DNA from: Bifidobacteriaceae bacterium
Lineage (GTDB): Bacteria; Actinomycetota; Actinomycetes; Actinomycetales; WQXJ01
Length of the DNA: 6,839 bases
Direction of reading: 5' to 3'
Assembly: GCA_031265345.1 (NCBI GenBank)
Contig: JAISCU010000419.1
Coordinates: 1-6,839, forward strand
This document shows, in pieces, positions 1 to 6,486 of this stretch (position 1 is its first letter; each line of letters begins with the position of its first letter). The notes under the pieces are model-generated. The model worked only from the letters and a program-made list of their open reading frames with translations, was not told where the DNA came from and ran no database searches. The position numbers and the translations under genes were made by a program.

Positions 1-1899
1 GCCGTCCTCATTGGTGGTCATCCCGCCCCCCAACATGCCGCCCGAGGCCGGGTTGTCCATGCCCACGATCACCAGGTCCACGTCGCTCAGATCGGGCGCT
101 GTGTACTGCTCCACGCCCCCCTCCGCGTTCAACGTGGCCTCGTCGGTCACAACCTCGCCGAAATAGGCGTTGGCGGCCTCCTCGTTGATGGTTGTCCCGT
201 TGGCCCACTCGCCCTCGCCCCCCATGAATCCGGCCGAATACTCGGACGTGGACGGGATGTAGACCTTCTTCGACGACCAGTCCGTCGCGCTGGCGCTGCA
301 AGCGATGGCGCTGTCGTTCTTCACGACCACGACCGACTTGTGCTGGGCGTCCAACCCCGCCTCAACGGCGGCGTCGTTCCCGACCACCTCGAGAGAATGC
401 TCCAAGTCCTGATACGGGTTGTCGTACAGCCCGACCGAGAAGATGTTGGTGAGCACGCGCCGGCCCGTCTCAGCCCATCGGGTCTCCGCGTCGACCTCGA
501 CCTCGCCGGCCGCGTAGGCGTCCTGCCACAGCTGGAACGCCGCCCGCACGGGCTCGATGTCGCTGTTGCCGCCGAACTGGTCGACGCCAGCCTTGATGAT
601 CTCGAAATGCCGCTCCTCCAGGGTCAGGCCCTCCGCGCCCCAGGCCGTCGCGATCATGCCGGCCTCCGGATCGGTGGTAGCGCTTGTCACACCCCAGTCG
701 GTCACGATCACGCCATCGAAGTCGTTGTCCGCGCGAGCCACGTCGACCGCCGCCTTGTTGTACGCGGTGCCGATCAACTGGTCGCCGTAAAGCGGATTCC
801 CGTCGCCGTCGGTGACGATGGAGTAGTTGGTCATCATGCCGCCGGCGCCGGCTTCGATCGCCGCCTTGAACACGCCGACGTGGGCCCCTGCGTTGTCACC
901 TGGGAAGACCTCGTACTTGCCGGCGTTCGTGTGCGACTCACGGCCGCCCTCGCCCGCGCCGTCGCCGGGGAAGTGTTTGATGACGGTTGTCACAGAGCCT
1001 TGGCCCCAGCCGAGATCGGATCCGTCATCCGAGTAGGTGGCCTGGAAGCCCTCGACGTAGTTGGCGGCCATCTGGGCCGCCATGTCCGGATCCTCGCCGA
1101 AAGTCCCGCCGATGCGCGACCAACGGGGTTCCGAGGCCAGGTCGATCTGCGGGCTCAGAGCGTTGACCAGCCCCAGCGCGCGGTACTCCTCAGACGCGTA
1201 CCGGCCGAAGTCCAACACGATATCCGGGTCGAAGGTCGCCGCCAAGCCCAAGAACGACGGCCAGCCGGATGTCCCCTGCCCCATTCCGGTGTAGGAGTCG
1301 ACGGCGTCGTGGAGCGGGTCCGAGGAGAAGTTGACCGGAACGTACGGCGTGTCGGCGGTGACCAGTGTCTCCACATAGCCCTGCATCGCGTTGGTCCACG
1401 TCACCAGCGGCTCTACCGTGCTGCCCCCGGCGGAGAGCACGTTCCGCACGTACGACTGGCTGAGATACTCCCTCTGCGCGTCCGTGAGGCCGTCGCTCGG
1501 GGCGAACTCGTGCGGAGAGAACAGCATGAGCCCCGAAACCTGGTCGATCGACAACTGTGGCGCCAGGTCGGCGGCGCGTTCTTCATAGCTGTTCCGCCAG
1601 TCCTCCCAGGTGTCGAGCTTCCCGTTTCCGTTCATGTCCTTGAAGGCGTAGGTGTTCCCGTCGGCGGTCTCCTCGACCAACTTGAAGCCGCCGTCCTTGG
1701 CGTAGGACAGCGTTGCGCCCTCTCCCGGATTGTCCACCAGGACGAAAGCCGTCGTCCCGTCGGTGACTTCGCTGGTGGTGTAGCGGCTTGCCGCTCCCGT
1801 AGTTGGCGAATCGCTGTCGCCGTCTCCGGTGCAACCTGTCAACACAAGGACTGCACCCACCGCGATGGCCGCAGTTGTCCTAGTTCGTCGGGTCCTCAT
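1..1899 (-). CDS. Glycoside hydrolase family 3 lipoprotein (beta-glucosidase / exo-beta-glycosidase type), C-terminus cut by window edge
   Basis: The frame stays open for 633 codons from ATG 1899 to the window edge, so the C-terminus is missing. GH3 enzymes release sugars from the non-reducing ends of beta-linked glycans by a retaining mechanism. Residues 1-23 form a lipoprotein signal: basic MRTRRTR, a hydrophobic stretch, then lipobox LTGC with C23, so the enzyme should be anchored on the outer face of the membrane. Residues 88-99 match a 12-residue EF-hand-type calcium loop (DMNGNGKLDTWE). The GH3 barrel shows D253-LASEPRWSR, GGTFGEDP (264-271), KHFPGDG (K308-H309) and VIVTDWG with D401 as the expected nucleophile. 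The C-terminal alpha/beta domain begins near residue 500. The start is supported by GAGGAG at 1909-1914 with a 9-nt spacer. It lies 156 nt beyond the kinase stop on the same strand and could be transcribed separately. Family assignment is firm; the exact sugar specificity (gluco-, xylo- or other) is not determined. Confidence 0.93.
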   Translation of the reverse strand, partial: MRTRRTRTTAAIAVGAVLVLTGCTGDGDSDSPTTGAASRYTTSEVTDGTTAFVLVDNPGEGATLSYAKDGGFKLVEETADGNTYAFKDMNGNGKLDTWEDWRNSYEERAADLAPQLSIDQVSGLMLFSPHEFAPSDGLTDAQREYLSQSYVRNVLSAGGSTVEPLVTWTNAMQGYVETLVTADTPYVPVNFSSDPLHDAVDSYTGMGQGTSGWPSFLGLAATFDPDIVLDFGRYASEEYRALGLVNALSPQIDLASEPRWSRIGGTFGEDPDMAAQMAANYVEGFQATYSDDGSDLGWGQGSVTTVIKHFPGDGAGEGGRESHTNAGKYEVFPGDNAGAHVGVFKAAIEAGAGGMMTNYSIVTDGDGNPLYGDQLIGTAYNKAAVDVARADNDFDGVIVTDWGVTSATTDPEAGMIATAWGAEGLTLEERHFEIIKAGVDQFGGNSDIEPVRAAFQLWQDAYAAGEVEVDAETRWAETGRRVLTNIFSVGLYDNPYQDLEHSLEVVGNDAAVEAGLDAQHKSVVVVKNDSAIACSASATDWSSKKVYIPSTSEYSAGFMGGEGEWANGTTINEEAANAYFGEVVTDEATLNAEGGVEQYTAPDLSDVDLVIVGMDNPASGGMLGGGMTTNEDG

Positions 1900-1972
1900 T
1901 GGCTCTGTCTCCTCGTTGATCGGTGGGCGGGTGCCTCGTTGCCTGGCGCGCCCTACGGGCCAAAGCCAATCA

Positions 1973-1990
1973 CCGGGCCTCGGGCCCCGG
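1973..1990 (-). terminator. GC-rich hairpin between kinase and GH3 genes, possible terminator
   Basis: On the minus strand CCGGGGCC, a 3-nt loop CGA and GGCCCGG form a 7-bp stem with one bulged G. It lies about 65 nt after the histidine kinase stop and about 75 nt before the GH3 start. No T-run follows, so it is not a classical intrinsic terminator, although U-poor hairpins are considered possible terminators in high-GC Gram-positives. In GC-rich DNA such a stem can arise by chance. The rest of the 1900-2055 gap shows only the GH3 ribosome binding site. I see no convincing -35/-10 pair and no LacI-type operator palindrome in it. Confidence 0.3.
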
Positions 1991-2055
1991 GAAGCCTTGG
2001 CGGCAAGATCTGTCCCTGGACCGGCACAGCCTGTCGCCTCGCTCCCCGCGGGCCC

Positions 2056-3366
2056 TCACTCGGAGACGGGGATCGGCAGCATCAGGCGCAGCGCGAACCA
2101 GTCGTCCTCGGCGTGGACGGTCATGGAGCCGTCGTACCGCTCGGCCACATAGCGGATCGACCTCATGCCATAGCCGTGGCGGTCGCGGTCCTCGTGGAGG
2201 GTCACGATGGCGCCTTCCTCCAGCTTCAATTCGCCGGTGAACGAGTTCTCGACCGTGACGACGACGAAGTCGGCCTGACGGAAGACCGCCACCTTGATGA
2301 GCCGCGCGTCCGGGTCGGCGAGACGCCGCGTCGCGGCGATGGCGTTGTCGAGCGCGTTGCCGAGGAGCGTGGCGATGGCCGCCGGCGACAAGAACCCGAT
2401 GACCTGGCCATCGGCCACGACTGTGAGGTCGATCTGGGCTTCGACGCATTCCAGGCTCTTGCTGGTCAGAACGATGTCAAGGACTGAGTTGCCCGTGTGC
2501 ACGAGCGCCCCATACTCCTTGATGGCGCTCTCCAACTCTGCCAAGTGGGAATCCCGCAGCGCGGGATCGGTCTCGGCTCGGATCACCTGAATGTTGTGTT
2601 TCAAGTCGTGGTATGTCCCTTGGACGGCGTTGATCGAGCGTTCGGTTGCCAGGTACCGTTCCTGCTGGCTCCGGATCAAGGCCTCGATAGCGACCGCCTC
2701 TTCCTTGGCTTCTTGCCCCAACCGTTGCTCGTACTGTGCGAATAGCGCGACCATTCCGCAAAGGTCGACCAGCGTACGGATGTAGAAGACCTCGGGGCCG
2801 AGGCGGCTCGAGAACGGTGTGCCGGACCACGCGAACGAAAGGTTCGACATGGCGAACGTGACCACCGCGATGGCCGCCGCTGCGGACAGGTCCCGCCCAG
2901 TCGCTGCGAATGGCCGGCCGTCCCGGACGAGCCGCGCCTCGACCCTCCAGACCAAGGCGAATGCGCCACCGTAGATCATCACGCCGAACAGGGCTTCGAC
3001 CCACGGCGGGCCGCCCCAGTCAAGGAAGAGGAAACAGTGGACCTGCCAATGGAGGGCGGCCACGAACTCGGCCAAGACGAAGGCCCGCGCCGTCACGTAG
3101 CCGGCCGGCTTGGCCGAGAACCGGGCGGCCGCCACGACGAAGGCGTACATCACCCCGACGGCCGCGACCATGCCGGGCACCCACAGCGCCAACGGCAGTT
3201 CCCCCGCGACCCATTGGATAGTGGACTGGAGACCGGCCGCCGCGGCCGCCAAGGCGGCCAGCCCCGGCCAACGGAACCGGGGCCGCTGGACCACGTAGAC
3301 CAGGCAGGCCAGCCACTCCGCAACGGCGGTCAATATGCGCGGCATGTCAGGCAGAGCCTCGGTCAC
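2056..3366 (-). CDS. Polytopic sensor histidine kinase, AgrC/NatK-like (GHKL-type ATPase)
   Basis: 436 aa from GTG 3366. Residues about 10-212 hold six or seven hydrophobic segments (near 11-27, 36-54, 58-81, 93-115, 123-140, 161-180, 193-211), a membrane sensor with little extracytoplasmic sequence. A linker at about 213-250 is probably coiled. The H-box is YHDLKHNIQVIR with H253 the likely phosphorylated residue. The ATP-binding domain shows the N-box GNALDNAIAA (N337, D340, N341) and a single glycine box GYGMRSI (398-404). This short catalytic domain without extra G-boxes is typical of the AgrC/NatK/ComD group, which often senses peptides or membrane stress. The start overlaps the regulator stop as GTGA and is preceded by GGAGG with 9-nt spacing. 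The frame is open 74 codons further upstream, but that part lies inside the regulator gene. An ATG at 3345 is the alternative start. It presumably phosphorylates the LytTR regulator encoded just upstream. The signal is unknown. Confidence 0.9.
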   Translation of the reverse strand: MTEALPDMPRILTAVAEWLACLVYVVQRPRFRWPGLAALAAAAAGLQSTIQWVAGELPLALWVPGMVAAVGVMYAFVVAAARFSAKPAGYVTARAFVLAEFVAALHWQVHCFLFLDWGGPPWVEALFGVMIYGGAFALVWRVEARLVRDGRPFAATGRDLSAAAAIAVVTFAMSNLSFAWSGTPFSSRLGPEVFYIRTLVDLCGMVALFAQYEQRLGQEAKEEAVAIEALIRSQQERYLATERSINAVQGTYHDLKHNIQVIRAETDPALRDSHLAELESAIKEYGALVHTGNSVLDIVLTSKSLECVEAQIDLTVVADGQVIGFLSPAAIATLLGNALDNAIAATRRLADPDARLIKVAVFRQADFVVVTVENSFTGELKLEEGAIVTLHEDRDRHGYGMRSIRYVAERYDGSMTVHAEDDWFALRLMLPIPVSE

Positions 3367-4091
3367 CAGGCACGCCCTCCGCCCAGGTAGTCGGCCAGAG
3401 CCGCCAAGAAGGCCTTCTTGCGCGGCCGCGACACGGTCAGTTCGCGACCGCCAGTCAGGCGCACGGTGGAGTCCCGAGTGACGGCGAGGACGTGACGGAG
3501 GTTGACGAGGTAACCAGAATTGCATCGGAAGAAGTCTTTGCCGTCGAGTTCGGCCTCCATGGTCTTCAACGCCCCGAACACGGAACACGCAGGATGGTCG
3601 TCGTCAGTCGTGTGGACGGTCATGCGGTGCTTGACCGACTCGACGTAGACGACATCGGCCAGGAGCACGCGGACGAGACCGCGGTCCACGTTGAGCACGA
3701 GCCAGTCGCCGGTCCGCCTCTTCAACCGATCTAACGACCGCCGGATCTCCCTTGCGAACGCCCCGTAATGGACCGGTTTGAGGAGGTAGCTGAGGGCGTC
3801 GACCTCATAGCCGCGAATGGCGTACTGCGTAATGTTAGTGATGAAGACGATGATGACGGCCGGGTCGACCCGGCGGATGCGCTCGGCCGCAGCGAACCCG
3901 TTCAGGCCCGGCAGGTCGATGTCGAGGAGCAACAGGTCGAAATCGGGTCGGTAACGCTCGACGAGTTTGAGGCCGTCTGCGAACTCCATCACTTTCAACT
4001 CCGCGCCGGTCTCCTTGGAATACCGATCGAGGTACTGGCGCAGCAGGAGACGACTCGTCGCGTCGTCCTCCACGATCCCGATTCGGGTCAC
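3363..4091 (-). CDS. LytTR-family response regulator (AgrA/NatR-like)
   Basis: 242 aa, a usual length for the family. The receiver domain (about 1-120) has the acidic pocket E8-D9-D10, phospho-acceptor D57 in LLLLDIDLPGLNGF, switch residue T85 and K105 in SYLLKPV. The C-terminal LytTR DNA-binding domain (about 131-236) shows VVYVESVKHRMTVHT, then FFRCNSGYLVNL, and ends with a basic stretch (SRPRKK). It should act as a transcription factor in the cytoplasm, phosphorylated by the kinase encoded immediately downstream (4-nt GTGA overlap). The start is GTG 4091, because MTRIGIVEDD is where receiver domains normally begin and no upstream in-frame start was found nearby. Its Shine-Dalgarno match is poor (only a G-run, GGGG, 5 nt upstream), so translation may be weak. 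It lies 109 nt after the permease stop, on the same strand. Regulation of the adjacent exporter is inferred from position only. Confidence 0.93.
   Translation of the reverse strand: MTRIGIVEDDATSRLLLRQYLDRYSKETGAELKVMEFADGLKLVERYRPDFDLLLLDIDLPGLNGFAAAERIRRVDPAVIIVFITNITQYAIRGYEVDALSYLLKPVHYGAFAREIRRSLDRLKRRTGDWLVLNVDRGLVRVLLADVVYVESVKHRMTVHTTDDDHPACSVFGALKTMEAELDGKDFFRCNSGYLVNLRHVLAVTRDSTVRLTGGRELTVSRPRKKAFLAALADYLGGGRAW
3376..3380 (-). promoter_or_regulatory. Ribosome binding site fixing the kinase GTG start
   Basis: GGAGG on the minus strand sits 9 nt before GTG 3366, inside the last codons of the response regulator. Together with the GTGA stop/start overlap it supports translational coupling. 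It also argues against the longer in-frame kinase extension and against ATG 3345. Confidence 0.7.
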
Positions 4092-4173
4092 GGCTGCCCC
4101 GCTCGCGTCACCCGCCCGGCTCTCCAGCCCCTCGGCTCGGTGAGACCGCGCAGCCGCCGAACGTCGTGCGCGC

Positions 4174-4199
4174 CCCCGGCCGCTGGGACCGCGCCGGGG
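4174..4199 (-). terminator. GC-rich hairpin directly after the permease stop
   Basis: Two nucleotides separate the permease stop codon from a 7-bp perfect stem (CCCCGGC / GCCGGGG) with a 12-nt loop. It can be extended by a GC pair across a bulge. Position suggests a terminator or attenuator separating the transporter genes from the two-component genes, or an mRNA 3'-end stabiliser. No T-run follows on the minus strand, which lowers confidence. The remaining bases to 4092 hold no recognisable promoter. Confidence 0.4.
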
Positions 4200-4200
4200 C

Positions 4201-5589
4201 TCATAGCGGGAGGTCCTTCTCCTTGAAGACCTTCACGCCGATCAGGTAGACGGCCGCACCCAGCGCGGCGAGCACCGCGAATTGGGGGGCGAACGTGCCG
4301 TGGCCCGTGATCGACGCCGGGGAGAACAGCGTGTTCAAGGACAGGTATTTCAGATTCTCCAGGCTGGTGGACGCCTCCGACATGATCTGGAGGATCAGGC
4401 ACGCTATCGGGATGCCGGCGCCGAACGCGAGGGAGTATTTCGTGAGGTTGAAGACGCATGAGAACAGGAACGAGATCCCGGCGATGCAGAACATCAGCAG
4501 GAACCACCCGAGGTTGAGGAGCAGGTAGTCGCCGATGTCGAAGGCGATGCCTTGGTCGAGGGCGACCTCGTCGCCCGCGAGTTGCTGGTTGATGATGGCG
4601 GCCCAGGCCTCGGCTGGCAACCCGGAGGCCTCTTGGGCGGCCGCCAACGCGCGCGGGTCGGCCTTGATCCGCCCCAGATCGGTGACGAGATCCGCGGATT
4701 CAAGGCCGAGCGCTTCCGCGGCGGCGACGATTCCCGCCATCATCTGCTCCTGGGCGGCCGGTTGCCCGTCCGCGCCGTCTTCTTGCGCGGCCACCTGCTC
4801 GAGCATGGCCGCGTAGGCTGGCGGGTCCACGCCGTACGCGTCAGCGGCGGCCGCCAGCGCGGCATCGTCCCCCAGAATCAGCCCCGGGTCGGCGGACACC
4901 GCCTCCGGCTCGACCCCGATAACCTCGGCGCCGGCCTGGTACGCGGCTTCGGCGAGCTTCAGGGCGAGGTACGCCTCGTACACGTCCTCGTCGACGCCGC
5001 GTGCCTCGGCGCCGGCCGCCACCGCGTCGGGGTCGTCCCGGACAGCGCCCAGGCCGTCGGCGACCGCGGCCTCGTCCATGCCGAGCGTTTCGGCTGCGGC
5101 CGCCACGTCGGCTGTGCGCTCCTCGCCCCACAGCCCGTGGTGCGCGACCTGCACCGTGCCCAGGCCGACCAGCACGACCGCCAAGCACATCGCGAACACA
5201 GCGGCGGCCAGGTACAAGGCCTGGGTGGCGACGACTTTGGCGCGCCTGATCGGGGCGGACAGGGTGTACGCCATCGACCCGCGGTCCACCTGCGAGACCA
5301 CCAGCGAGTTCGCCGTCATGATCACGAAGACCAGCGGCAGGATCACGCCCTGCATGCCGTAGAACGTGGAGCCCAGCATGCCGAGGAGGGATGTCGCGCC
5401 GCCCATCCGGTCGCCGAGCATGTCTGCCATTCCGGGCATGTCCTGGATCGTGTTCATCATGGTCTGGATCAGCTTCGGGTCGTAGACCGCGATCACGACC
5501 GCGCTCATCGCGGCGGACAGCGCGGTGAACACCGCCCACAGCTTCCAGTTCGACCTGAGGGTCTGCTTGAAGATCGTCTTGCTGAACAT
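4201..5589 (-). CDS. ABC-2-type transporter permease with large extracytoplasmic helical insertion
   Basis: 462 aa. Membrane segments are predicted near residues 17-36, 76-98, 119-147, 354-380, 385-403 and 437-453, the six-helix plan of ABC-2 permeases. A cytoplasmic stretch QVDRGSMAYTLSAPIRR (100-116) lies between helices 2 and 3, where the ATPase-coupling element is expected. Helices 3 and 4 are separated by about 200 residues (155-350) that are Ala-rich and acidic and lack hydrophobic spans. By alternation of helices this part faces outward. It contains six degenerate repeats, listed separately. The start is ATG 5589 with AAGGAG 8 nt upstream, and only 15 nt separate it from the ATPase stop, so the two are co-translated. 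It should form the membrane channel for the ATPases encoded upstream; with one permease visible, it may homodimerise or pair with a product outside the window. Direction is probably export, as is usual for ABC-2 permeases without a binding protein. Substrate unknown. Confidence 0.9.
   Translation of the reverse strand: MFSKTIFKQTLRSNWKLWAVFTALSAAMSAVVIAVYDPKLIQTMMNTIQDMPGMADMLGDRMGGATSLLGMLGSTFYGMQGVILPLVFVIMTANSLVVSQVDRGSMAYTLSAPIRRAKVVATQALYLAAAVFAMCLAVVLVGLGTVQVAHHGLWGEERTADVAAAAETLGMDEAAVADGLGAVRDDPDAVAAGAEARGVDEDVYEAYLALKLAEAAYQAGAEVIGVEPEAVSADPGLILGDDAALAAAADAYGVDPPAYAAMLEQVAAQEDGADGQPAAQEQMMAGIVAAAEALGLESADLVTDLGRIKADPRALAAAQEASGLPAEAWAAIINQQLAGDEVALDQGIAFDIGDYLLLNLGWFLLMFCIAGISFLFSCVFNLTKYSLAFGAGIPIACLILQIMSEASTSLENLKYLSLNTLFSPASITGHGTFAPQFAVLAALGAAVYLIGVKVFKEKDLPL
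4591..5103 (-). repeat. Six degenerate ~28-residue helical repeats inside the permease
   Basis: Residues 163-333 of the permease contain six related units. Their cores are AAAAETLGMDEAAVADGL, AAGAEARGVDEDVYEAYL, QAGAEVIGVEPEAVSADP, AAAADAYGVDPPAYAAML, VAAAEALGLESADLVTDL and AAAQEASGLPAEAWAAII. The shared plan is an Ala-rich helix, Gly plus V/M/L, an acidic or Pro residue, then a second short helix. The central glycines are at 170, 198, 225, 253, 295 and 323, giving steps of 28, 27, 28, 42 and 28. The longer step contains a Gln/Gly/Asp-rich linker (about 269-282). The similarity is at protein level. I saw no near-identical nucleotide repeat, so any duplications are old. Function is not known; extracytoplasmic binding or sensing is an inference. 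Confidence 0.65.
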
Positions 5590-5604
5590 TGTTTGCGCTC
5601 CTTG

Positions 5605-6486
5605 CTAGTGCAGGTCCCGGAAGTAGGCCTCGAGGGTGTGTTTGACCTCGGTGACGAACTTCAGCTGGTAGCCCTTCAACACGGCCAGAAGGCGGTTGAC
5701 CTCCGGGCCGTCCACGGAGACCAGCGCCTGGAGTTGGCCGTCGCGGCGTTCGACCAGGGTGAGCCCTTCTTCGAGGAACCGGGAGTAGCCGGCGCCGGTG
5801 GCGAACTCGATCTTGTAGACCTTGTCCCGGGAATGGCGGATCTCGTCGGTCGACGCGACCGCGACGATCCGGCCTTCCTTGATCAGGCCGACCCGGTCGC
5901 AGGTGTCCTTCACCTCGTCGAACATGTGGCTCGACATGAACACCGTCTTGCCTTTGGCTTTCTCAGCGGCGAGCAGTTCCACGAACTCCGCCCGCATCAG
6001 CGGGTCCAGCCCGGTGGTCGGCTCGTCGAGGACCAAGACCGGCGCGTCCGCCATGAACGCCGCCACCACGGCGGTCTTCTGCTTCATCCCCTTGCTCATC
6101 CGCTTCAGGTTGGCCGACGGGTCGAGTTGGAGGCGATCCGCGATCTCGCGGGCGCGGGCCATGTCCGCCACCCCGAGGAGATCCGCCTGGCGGCGCAGGA
6201 ACTCGGCACCGGTCGGCGCGTCCGGGAAGGCGATCTCGCCGGGAATGTAGCCGACCAGCCTCTTGACCGCCGCCGCGTCCGCCCACGCGTCCAGGCCGCC
6301 CACCCGGACGCGGCCGGAGTCGGGTCGCAGGAAGCCCATCATCTGGCGGATCAGGGTGGTCTTCCCGGCGCCGTTCGCGCCGACGAAGCCGAACACCTCT
6401 CCGTCGCCCACCGCCAGGTCGACACCGAAGTTGCCGCGCCCGCCGCCGTAGTCCTTGGTCACATGGTCCACCTCAATGCCAGGCAT
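5605..6486 (-). CDS. ABC transporter ATP-binding protein
   Basis: 293 aa, with nearly all nucleotide-binding motifs present: Walker A GANGAGKTT (36-44, K42), signature SKGMKQK (131-137, a common variant of LSGGQ), Walker B PVLVLDEP (149-156, catalytic E155), D-loop TGLD (158-161) and H-loop H187. At the Q-loop position it reads GYIPGEI (79-85), so the usual Gln is not obvious. After the core comes a domain of about 90 residues ending in FVTEVKHTLEAYFRDLH, which is shared with the ATPase encoded just upstream. It hydrolyses ATP to power the ABC-2 permease encoded 15 nt downstream, probably for export. The start is ATG 6486, preceded by AAGGAG with a 6-nt spacer. It overlaps the upstream ATPase by 14 nt, which implies coupled translation. 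It may pair with that upstream paralogue as a heterodimer (inference). The cargo cannot be told from the sequence. Confidence 0.95.
   Translation of the reverse strand: MPGIEVDHVTKDYGGGRGNFGVDLAVGDGEVFGFVGANGAGKTTLIRQMMGFLRPDSGRVRVGGLDAWADAAAVKRLVGYIPGEIAFPDAPTGAEFLRRQADLLGVADMARAREIADRLQLDPSANLKRMSKGMKQKTAVVAAFMADAPVLVLDEPTTGLDPLMRAEFVELLAAEKAKGKTVFMSSHMFDEVKDTCDRVGLIKEGRIVAVASTDEIRHSRDKVYKIEFATGAGYSRFLEEGLTLVERRDGQLQALVSVDGPEVNRLLAVLKGYQLKFVTEVKHTLEAYFRDLH

Noticed and set aside
1900..2055. Catabolite or sugar-responsive operator upstream of the GH3 gene
   Set aside because: I looked for LacI-family-type palindromes of about 14-18 bp and found only short GC palindromes (such as GGCGCGCC) that are common in GC-rich DNA.
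340..2487. Open frame of 715 codons on the plus strand
   Set aside because: It lies antisense to the GH3 gene and to the kinase C-terminus, and its translation shows no family motif and is rich in Arg/Val/His/Gly. It is the typical opposite-strand shadow of GC-rich codon usage.
3367..3588. N-terminal extension of the histidine kinase (74 extra codons)
   Set aside because: It lies wholly within the response regulator's LytTR domain, has no kinase or membrane features, and GTG 3366 has a well-spaced GGAGG and a stop/start overlap.
4157..4165. LytTR half-site (GACGTTCGG on the minus strand) upstream of the regulator
   Set aside because: It fits the loose LytTR consensus only partly, and no second copy occurs at the expected one-to-two helical-turn spacing. 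One match to a degenerate 9-mer is expected by chance.
4088..4507. Minus-strand frame of 139 codons spanning the gap before the regulator, considered as a signal peptide precursor
   Set aside because: Most of it is an alternate frame of the permease C-terminus, and it has no leader, double-Gly or AgrD-like features.
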